From Coptis chinensis (taxonomy: Eukaryota; Streptophyta; Magnoliopsida; Ranunculales; Ranunculaceae), in the NCBI GenBank assembly GCA_015680905.1, contig CM027380.1, forward strand, positions 34,092,001-34,156,000: a stretch of DNA of 64,000 nucleotides, given 5' to 3'. The translations under genes were made by a program, and so were the position numbers. The notes below the pieces were generated by a model. It had not been told where the DNA came from and searched no databases. It worked only from the letters and a program-made list of their open reading frames with translations. Each line of letters begins with the position of its first letter. Within the stretch, counting starts at the first letter, position 1. Shown one piece after another: positions 56,206 through 64,000 of this stretch.

Positions 56206-58362
56206 GTACCTTCTTATGCCCTGTTCTAATTTCAACGTATTATGCTATGTTTCTTTCCTTTTTTTTGTACACGTTTCACGGATTGGATTACGGTAGACAC
56301 GGTCGCGACCCACCAATAGTATTATTCGATCTTTTCCGGTAATGACTTTGGCAAGGGTGGCGGATACAACCTCACCAGGTTGCACCCTACACCCCATCGG
56401 ACCAAGTGGCACTTAATAGGTTAGCAAACATAGATGATAAATGGCGTGAAGCCGGCAAATTATCATATCATGGCAGGGGCGAAGGAGCCCTCACTTCTTT
56501 ATAGAAGTAGAGGATGGCGAAGATGAATTAATAACAGCGGGGAGTGGATGTAAGTTTTAGTTTTCGTTAGTGTGCCGCTTATGTCCCAAGCAATTTAATT
56601 ATGATAACCCCATAATGGGTAGAACTTCGTATAGAGTTGTGTCGGGCTTTTATTTCCTATATATTAGTACGTTCTAACCTTGTTTTCTGTGATGTTCCCG
56701 AATTCCACGCTTCAATAGTATTTTTCCTACCCTCTTTATTTAAATGCTTTGAGGACAAAGCATGCTTCTTGTTGGGGGGCATAGAAACTCGTGTAATTAA
56801 GACATCTGTTAGGATATAGATAGATATAATATGCATTTGTTTTCTAGTTAAAATTTCAAAAATTTAAAAATATAAATAAATAAGTTATGCTATACACTTA
56901 GGAATATTGGTATTGTTTCTTTCTCCATGCTCTTAACAATCTAGAAGTCTCACATAGCTTTTGCATCAGAATAATTGTTAGAAACTTAGGTTAATATATA
57001 GATAATAATCTTTGCATCTATCTATAAATATATTACATGAGTATCTATGATTGTTAGTAGTAAGTTTCTGAAATCTAGGCTAGAATACTTATTCTACAAA
57101 TCCTGTGAGAATATAGCCTAAAGCCTTATATGAGCGAAACATTTGAGAAATGGCACAAGGGAGAAGTAAAATCCGGATAGAGAAATCACACGTCCACTTG
57201 CTTGATCACTAAACCATATCCTAAGCGAGAATTTAGGCCCTCTTTGGATCGATATAGCCAGAAATTCAAACCTATGAATTATTTTCCGCTAGTCACCCCA
57301 CTGAGCCTTTCATTAGCCCTTCCATAAACCATAATTCCTTTACCCTGTTACACAAACAAAAAAAAAAAAAAAAAAAAAAAAAAATCAACCTACCCAATTT
57401 AGAATAAGTCTGAGAATAGAATGATGAAGAAAGAAGAAGAAAAAAACCTGTGTAAACAAAAATTAGTTAGTGCTTCAGAAAATAAAGAAAATAAGTTTCC
57501 ATCCAAAGAAAAGAAAAATAAAAATAGAAATAAAATAAAAACTCCAAAAATAGAATAAAAGGGAGTCAAAAGCCAAAGAAAAAAAAAAAAAAAAAATATG
57601 GCTAAGGATGGAAACAAAGTGTAGAAGCAAAAGTAAATAACAAGGTTTTCTCTAGTTACATAATATGAAGACTCTATTATCTCAGACTTGTCCTTTTGAA
57701 TATCCATTTTCTTCCTTCTTAAACCATCTCCTAATCCCCGCAACACCTAATAAAGACTTTTAGCTCAATTAGGAATAGGTTAGTGTGATAGTAAGTGGCG
57801 GATGTGTTTGATCGACTCGCTTCCTCGTGTGTCATTGAGATTGTAAGGTAAAGTGTGCCCACTGCATTAATGGAGTAGGGAAACTTGAGTGGAAAAATCA
57901 GAGTGTTGTTTCTTGACTATTATTGTGAGAACCTACTGGGGGACGCTTATTCGAAGTTCGAAAAACAAAACGCTAAACATTTTATAGTACTACTCATTGT
58001 GTATATGTTTATTGTAGATGATAGATTATTATGCATATATTAGCTTAGGTTTATGACTTGGTTATTCTTATTCAATTGCTAGAGAGATGTATAGATAGTT
58101 GAGCATGAATAAAGGAAACAATAGTTTTATTTTCTTAGTCGTTGTAGTATAGATGAAGTTTGTGAGTACCTTCATCGGAAAACTCTCACGAGGCTATAAC
58201 TTCGTCCACTAGGGAATTCCTAGTGGTTTAAGGCCTTGTTGCATATGGTCAATGCAATCGCACTCAATAAAACGAGAGTAGTTAGAACTCCATTTTTTGG
58301 TCACTTATTCTAATTTCTCATCTTTGCTTGAGGACAAGCAAAAATCTTTGTTTGGGGTGGTT
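56206..58362 (+). other. Element B 3' UTR with terminal PPT
   Basis: No gene. Internal hairpin/PPT-like pair TTTGAGGACAAAG and GTTGGGGGGC at 56748-56780; blocks shared with A 10395-11573 (AATCCTGTGAGAAT, GCGAGAATTTAGGCC); a 26-base poly-A at 57358-57384; conserved box 58212-58257; hairpin TTTGCTTG / CAAGCAAA 58323-58342; PPT TGTTTGGGGTGG then LTR at 58363. Confidence 0.7.
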
Positions 58363-59735
58363 TGATAAGAGCCCAAAACTGTAGTTTTAACCCCTTAATA
58401 ATCATCTTGTTAGACCAATTATGTGAATAATAAGTAAGAGTTAATACTTATTACGTGTTTTATGCATTTCGGGCTTCAAAGTCCATTATGTGCGAAATGT
58501 GCCACTTTAGCGAGATAAAGGAGCAAAAGTCAGCAGAACTTCCGAATGCCATATCTTTGGACTCAGACCTCGGAATGAGGCCTACCTTATGTCAAAACGA
58601 CCGGCTCGGAAAGAGCTTTGTAATGGTCCAAGCCTTGCACCAATTAGAGGAGCAGAAGTAGACGAAAAGTCTGTGGAAGCCAACTACAGCTGAAGAGGCC
58701 TTTTTGGACTGAAAGAATTGGGTTTTGGGCCTGATTCTCTGGCCCAAAACATGGCTCCAAGCCCATGCACGATTTTTGGATCTGGATGTATAAAAACAAA
58801 AGCTTGACTCAGTGTTAATGGCAGTCAGAGGCAGTTAGGTTAAGTAGATAGTTAGACCTAGATTAGTTAGCCTCCATTAATTAGTTTTAGAACTTAGTTT
58901 AATTAGTTTCAATTCATTGTATTAGATTAAACCTTTGAATCTTGTTCTTCATTTGATTAGATCAATAAAGTAGTATTCTTTATCAATTTCGATTTTGTCA
59001 TTTCCAATTCTAGATCTAATTTCAATGCCTGTCCTTATTTCATTTTAGTCATTAAATTAGATTTCATTATTGTTTAATTAAGTAAATTTCAATGCTTTAT
59101 ATTATGTTTAGATTTAATTTAAATGGAAATGATTAGCGGAATGATTCAAGGCTAAACCTCCATTAGGGGGTTGAGAAACCTTGATGAAAGCTTGATTCCA
59201 ATTATCGGAGATTGTCGTAATTTTCTTTCCACTCTAGAAACGTTTAGTTCACCATGAGAATGGGTTTAATCGTTCACATGCTAATTATTAATTGGTAGAA
59301 ATGCCATGTGTAATTAGGGATTAGGAAGAACCGATTGTTCTAGCTGTAGCGATTCAATTCGATTCTGACGACTTCGTCGCTAGTGGATTAAGTTGAGTTA
59401 AGGTGGAATCAATCCCCCTCTAACTCCTTAACATCGAATCAACGTGGCATTCCCTTAGTTGTCTGATAGTCGACTAGTTGCATTTCGTGGGTAGTTGCAT
59501 CGTAGTCTAATTTGTAATTCGTAAATCTCTCATTGACTTAAGAACGATTTCTTAGACTTAGAAAACAATCCATGCTAGGGAACTAGGAGTGGAACGAACT
59601 TCCTACTCCACTTAGTGCAATTCGCATCGAGAGTAGAAGCTTTGATAAATTGACTCGTAAAAGTCCAGTTTAGTTTACTTACGTTGTGAATTCATCGTTC
59701 ATTTCGTAGGTAGACTATACAATTTATAGTTATCA
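58363..59735 (+). repeat. 3' LTR of element B
   Basis: Partner of 47264-48652. TATA-like box at 58789-58796. Followed by TSD TATGC at 59736-59740. Confidence 0.93.
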
Positions 59736-59740
59736 TATGC

Positions 59741-60780
59741 AATCTAAATTACACTCAAAGGGCGTATCTTTTATAAGAAGATTGGTTAAAGGTTTAGCAG
59801 TTTTTGAGAAATTTTGAATAAATCTTCTATAAAAACCAATGTGGCCTAAAAAAGCTTGTATATCACGGATGGTCCGTGGAATAGGTAGAGTAGAAATCTT
59901 ATCTATTTTAGCTTTATCGACCTCTATACCATTTTTGGACACAATGTTACCTAACACTATTCCTTTTTTTTACCATGAAGTGACACTTCTCCCAATAGGG
60001 GACTAGATTCTTTTCCTGACAACGCGCCAATACGTTAGAAAGATTGGATAGACAATCGTCAAAGGAAACCCCATAGAGAGAAAAGTCATCCATAAAAACT
60101 TCCATGAATCTCTCCACCATATCACTAAAAATGTGTAACATGCAGCGTTGAAATGTGGCAGGTGCATTGCAGAGACCGAAGAGCATACGTGCATAAGCAT
60201 AGGTTCCAGAAGGGCAAGTGAAGGTGGTATTTTCTTGATCGGTTTCATCAATTAAAATCTAAAGATATCCTGAGTAACCGTCCAAGAAACAGTAATAAGC
60301 ATGTCCTGCTAGGCGTTCAAGTATCTGATCAATAAACGGCAGGGGAAAATTATCTTTCCTTGTGACAACATTCAGCTTCCTATAATCAATACAAATCTTC
60401 CACATGATAGGAATTCGTTATGGAATTAACTCTCCATCTGCATTACGGATCATTGTAATCCCAGATTTCCTTGGTACTACATAGATAGGACTAACCCATT
60501 CGCTGTCAGATATAAGATAAATGATTCCGACATCCATTAATCGTAAGATCTCTTCCTGCACTACTTTTTTCATAGCTGGATTTAAATGACGTTGTGGTTA
60601 TCTAGAAGTCTTATAATTCTCTTATAGATGAATTCTGTGAGTGCAAAGTTTTGGATCAATTCCTTTTATATCATCAAGAGACCAACCAATTGCAGAACGA
60701 TGTTTTTGAATAAACCTAATCAGATGTTTTTTTTTTCCTTTTTGTTAACTGGGATGAGATGATGATGGGATGGGTGCCAT
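59741..60780 (-). pseudogene. M2 reverse transcriptase
   Basis: Minus strand, in order: VSPIYVVPRKSGI-like sequence (about 60495-60440), decayed DGYSGYL (about 60290), FGLCNAPATFQRCMLHIFSD (60183-60125), catalytic VFMDDFSLYG (about 60100-60070), YWEKCHFMVKK, then a frameshift at a run of nine T (59965-59973) and MLGNIVSKNGIEVDKAKIDK, FLGHIGFYRRFIQNFSKTAK. It ends at ECNLDCI where element B is inserted. Several stops; inactive. Confidence 0.82.
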
Positions 60781-60796
60781 CAGAATCAAGATAAAT

Positions 60797-61500
60797 TTAT
60801 TTTAAGTCAGGAGGGAGATTTTTTAGGTCAGATGTGGGTGATTTGGGTAACAAGGTTTCCATAGGTTTTTGTTCTTCCACAGTGTACACTTGGGCTGGTG
60901 GGTTCTCTTTATGTTTGGGTAGATCATCATCCAAATTGTACAAGGGAATGGATGACAAGTTGTTACTGGTCTCTTCCATATAGTGATCTGTGTCGAAATC
61001 AGAGTCTCCAAAGGATAAGAATTGATGCACATAATTTTTTGGGAAAGTCTTGTCGCAATATTCTTGGACAACATCCTCTATCATACTCACTTCGCCTTCT
61101 AATTCCTCTTCAATATGCTGCTTTATCATCTTAAAAATATTCACTTCCACTGAAAGATCTCCGAAAGACATGGTCATAGATCCATTGCGGCAATTGATAA
61201 AGGCATTGTCTATTGCCAAAAAGGGATGCCCTAGAATGATAGGTATGGAATCATGAGCTACTTCGGTGTCAAGGATGACAAAATTCACAAGGTAGTAAAA
61301 ATCTTTTACTTTGATAAAAACATTTTCAACTAAGCCTTTTGGGTATTTAATGGAGCAATCAGCTAATTGTAATATCATAGTTGTAGGTGCAAGCTCATAA
61401 AAACCGAGTTGGTTGAATAGGTAGTATGGAAGGAGATTAACACTTGCTCCAAGATCGAGCAGAGAAGTAGTTGTGTACTTATCTCCTATATTGCAAGGAA
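60797..61500 (-). pseudogene. M2 protease and RT linker
   Basis: Active site LLDLGASVNLLPYYLFNQLG (Asp codon 61454-61456, intact), then the 193-codon block 61378-60797: LQLADCSIKYPKGLVENVFI, IPIILGHPFLAIDNAFINC, an acidic linker with EEELEGEVSMIED, and DLKNLPPDLK. The order and spacing are as in element A 329-1000, with which it is clearly homologous. Confidence 0.83.
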
Positions 61501-63087
61501 CAGTCGGATGACCAGGATCTTTATACTTGACGATTCCATTAGTTTCTATGAGGGATGAAAATTGTTATGTAAGGAAGGCATCTTTTGGAATGTTAGTTCT
61601 TCTTTTGTTGGTGCACATATTCTTGAGAAATTTGGCATATTTGGGTAAATGTTTGATGGCATCTAGAAATGGTAGATTTATGGTTAGACTCTTGAATGTC
61701 TCTAATTTCATCAAAATTTTCATCATCCTTGGGTGTCATCAGGCATGCGGGAAATGGTGCCTTTGGTCTATATTTCTTTACTGGGTCAAGTATAGGAGAT
61801 GATGGCGTAAGAACTGGAATTGCTATAGGGACATTGGGAGGTATCAATTTTTTAGATTCTTATTCTGGTAATATAGGTACTGCAACAAGTATTTCTATAG
61901 GTGCAGGATCTTTAGGCAAGACTACTCTATTGTCAACTATTTTGCCAGAACGCAAGGTTATGACTGCTTTGATCTCTTGTGTTTCAGTGTGATCATTGGT
62001 AGCTTGTTTTTATCTTTGATGTAACAGCTCGATTATTTTTTTTATGGTTTCCATGATATGTGTTTGTTGTTTCATCAAAGATAACATCATCCCTGATGTT
62101 AGTTTTATCTACTGGGACATTAGTAGATTGGGCAACTGGAACTAAGTCTCTTTGGTTGTTGATTGGTGGATTTTGGTAGTTCTGGTTAAAGTTGGATGGA
62201 ACCATTGCTCTATTCTAATTGTTGTAGGTACCTTGTCCTTGTTTGAACTGATTGAATGTATTTTGTGGTTTGACATAATTTGTGAACCCTGGAGATGGTT
62301 GAGTTTGTTGATTAGTATTCCATTGAAAATTTGGGTGTTGCCTCTATGGTGCATTTGGTATATTGAAAGCACAAACTTCTTTTGGTTAAAGTGATGCTAT
62401 GTTATTAAGCAAGGGACAATGGATAGATACATGATTTACCTCTAGACAGAAAATGCATGGTGCTATATCGATGTTCTTGACTGGTTGGGGAGTATGGTCT
62501 TTTTGTTTGTTGCAAGGGCATCTATTTTTCTTGTGAGGGTTTCGATTAGTGTTTTCATCTATGGATCGGATTTTACCTCAAAGATACCATTGGCTTTAGA
62601 AGTACTGAGCTAGGATGTTCTGGAGTTGTTTGTGTTGCCCCAATGAGTACTCTTTTCCGCTTGGTCTTCAATAAAGGTTAGAGCTTCTGTAGCACCTTTA
62701 TCTAAAAAGTTTCCATTACTCATGATATCCAGTGTGACTTTGTGCTCTTAGAGAAGACCTTTGAAAAAACATTGGAATAGAGTGGATTTTTCTAGTTTAT
62801 GGTGAGGACATGAATGGAGTAGGTCAGAGAATCTATCCCATGCTTCGGAGAAGTCTCACTAGGACTCTGTCTGAAGATCTGTATCTTGCTTACTATCTCT
62901 TTTGTTTTCTTCAGTAGAAAGTGCTTCTTCATGAAGGAGAACACTACATTTTCCCATGTATCAAAAGAATCAGGCTTCTACAATAAAAGCCATGCGTGGC
63001 TCTTGCCAGCTAGAGTGAAGGGAAACACTCTCAGTTTAACTTGAACATCAGGTACGCTCGGATGATTGAACGTACTGCAGACCTCAT
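61501..63087 (-). pseudogene. M2 gag (N-terminus cut by CACTA T)
   Basis: Minus strand from 63087: CSTFNHPSVPDVQVKLRVFP, FTLAGKSHAWLLL, then DTWENVVFSFMKKHF (62968-62920), matching capsid sequence of N. A zinc knuckle CIFCLEVNHVSIHC (CCHC) is at 62416-62457. Frameshifts and stops throughout; blocks 62372-61993 and 61847-61593 hold an Asn/Gln-rich spacer and the pre-protease segment (AIKHLPKYAKFLKNMCTNK-like). The missing N-terminus should lie beyond T. Confidence 0.78.
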
Positions 63088-63090
63088 GTG

Positions 63091-64000
63091 CACTACACCA
63101 TAATAGGATATTCGCAACACGGACCTCTTTTTTTGCTCTGCAACGGTTATTTACCGTTAGCAATGTTATAAAGCGTTACTTTATTTCGGTGAATTTAGGA
63201 ATTAATTGCTAACGCTTAAAAATCGTGTGAGAAGTGTTGCAAATTAAAAACTTTGAAATAAAAAATGTAACTTTCCTTTCTCTCCTCTTTTTCTCTCTCA
63301 CCACCGCTACGCTCTCCAGTCTCCTCCCTCTCTCTCTGCCCACACACAAGAACCCTAACTCTATTTGCTCGGTCTCGCCCCTAGTTTACTGAAAACTTAA
63401 AATATGTTGCACTCAGTTACAAACACTTTGGCTGTCTTCTTCATCGCGAATGTGCACTAGGGCAACATAGATCTTTTTAGTCATCCAAGTGTTTAATTCT
63501 AAATTGAAATCTGGAACTTCAATTGAAGATCTCGACATCAACAGGAACTTCAATTAAAGATCTCAACTTCAACAAATTGAGAAATCGAACTAGTTGTTCC
63601 TTCATTGATATCTACTCGCAAAACTTCTCTTCCCACTCCTTTCAAAAGCTATTAAAGGTGCCACCTTTTCCTCAATTCTATGATTTTTGTTGTTGATTTT
63701 GCAATTCTAGTATCCTGTAACTGAATAGAAACAAGTTTATTTAGGTAAGGAAATTGTGTGAGTTGATTGATGATAAATTGATCTTGTGAATGGTGTTTTA
63801 ATGATGAACTTTGTTTTTTTGGTTTCAGGTGGATTTGATATTGCTCATGCTGCTGCTTGGTGAAATTTTCTATTGTTTTATTCGATTTTGAGTTGTTCTT
63901 TGTTGAATTTTGTTTTGACTTAGTGATTATGAAGATGATATGAAACAGGTGATGGTGGCTTCTTTATTTTTTGTCATTTACCATAGGGTTTTGTAATTAG
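63091..64000. mobile_element. CACTA transposon T (left end only)
   Basis: CACTACACCATAATAGGA starts at 63091 immediately after the M2 gag sequence. Repeated CAAC(G/A)- and AACG-type words follow (63113-63240), including AACGGT..ACCGTT (63137-63153), as in En/Spm subterminal regions. The first three bases outside are GTG, the expected TSD length, but the other end is beyond the window. From 63280 on, a CT-rich stretch and AT-rich sequence hold no ORF I can recognise. It could encode a transposase further right. Confidence 0.7.

Larger units (their letters stand above)
47264..59735 (+). mobile_element. Element B: Athila-like element lacking RT, RNase H and integrase
   Basis: 12472 bp. LTRs 47264-48652 and 58363-59735 (1389 and 1373 bp), TSD TATGC at 47259-47263 and 59736-59740, PBS at 48655, PPT at about 58346-58360. 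Inside: gag and protease remnants, no trace of RT, RNase H or integrase core, then two extra ORFs and a long 3' UTR. The extra LTR length comes from small indels, including one more AGAGGCAGTC unit at about 47733. LTR likeness and the perfect TSD show that it moved as a unit, so with pol missing it was probably copied by enzymes of a related element. Confidence 0.92.
22211..63087 (-). mobile_element. M2: Athila-like element split by five insertions
   Basis: Minus strand. The pieces are: 3' LTR 22211-23215, 3' UTR 23216-23740 and 40785-42802, post-integrase spacer 43031-43828, integrase 43829-45010, RNase H 45070-45564 plus 47179-47263, RT/protease/gag 59736-63087. Interrupting units: N, a Mutator-like MITE, solo LTR S, element B and CACTA T. 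Removing S restores DWSKPFELMYDASDYAV, and removing B restores ECNLDCI followed by QAF, both in frame. The 5' LTR lies beyond CACTA T, outside the window. M2 has no recognisable extra ORF between integrase and 3' UTR. Confidence 0.8.

Noticed and set aside
57399-57746. Reverse ORF of 115 codons, hydrophobic
   Set aside because: Phe/Leu-rich reading of A-rich 3' UTR of element B; the homologous UTR of A has no such frame.
63280-64000. Host gene 5' UTR with exon-intron structure
   Set aside because: CT-rich leader and GT/AG-like words are present but no conserved ORF; it lies inside CACTA T.

Overview
The window is plant nuclear DNA and consists almost entirely of nested transposable elements. 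The evidence is Athila-type Ty3/gypsy polyproteins, tRNA-Asp and tRNA-iMet primer binding sites, CACTA transposons, and a captured PTI1-like kinase gene with plant-type introns. I find no intact host gene, rRNA or tRNA. The element type points to a large, repeat-rich angiosperm genome; the species cannot be read from the sequence. All names below (A, B, C, M1, M2, N, K, S, T) are mine.

Layout. Element A (1 to about 13140, + strand, 5' end outside the window) is an Athila-like retrotransposon: end of gag, protease, RT, RNase H and integrase, then three further related ORFs, a long 3' UTR, a polypurine tract and a 3' LTR. A possible MITE (13153-13334) and a reverse-oriented LTR (about 13335-14596) follow. 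Copia C (14597-17756, - strand) is cut off at the start of RT. A fold-back repeat lies at 17781-18228. M1 (about 18420-22210, -) is the 3' half of another Athila-like copy with one extra ORF. M2 (22211 to 63087 and beyond, -) starts directly beside it and has been opened by later insertions: N (23741-40784, TSD GACGT), a Mutator-like MITE (42803-43030, TSD AAATATAAA), solo LTR S (45565-47178, TSD AGCTC), element B (47264-59735, TSD TATGC) and CACTA T (from 63091). N is itself interrupted in its leader by CACTA K (33626-38825, TSD AAA), which carries a broken PTI1-like kinase gene.

When the insertions are removed, the M2 coding sequence rejoins in frame across S and B, so the nesting is supported by protein continuity as well as by the duplications.

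Four points stand out. (1) A family of extra ORFs downstream of integrase occurs in 0 to 3 tandem copies per element. Several copies have their own TATA-like box, and G-rich PPT-like tracts recur behind coding units. (2) Element B has matching LTRs, a perfect TSD and a PBS but no RT, RNase H or integrase, so it was probably mobilised in trans. (3) CACTA K has captured a multi-exon kinase gene with its introns. (4) A perfect 33-bp inverted repeat containing a TATA-like motif lies upstream of the M1 extra ORF. Boundaries and homologies were read by eye; no alignments or searches were run.
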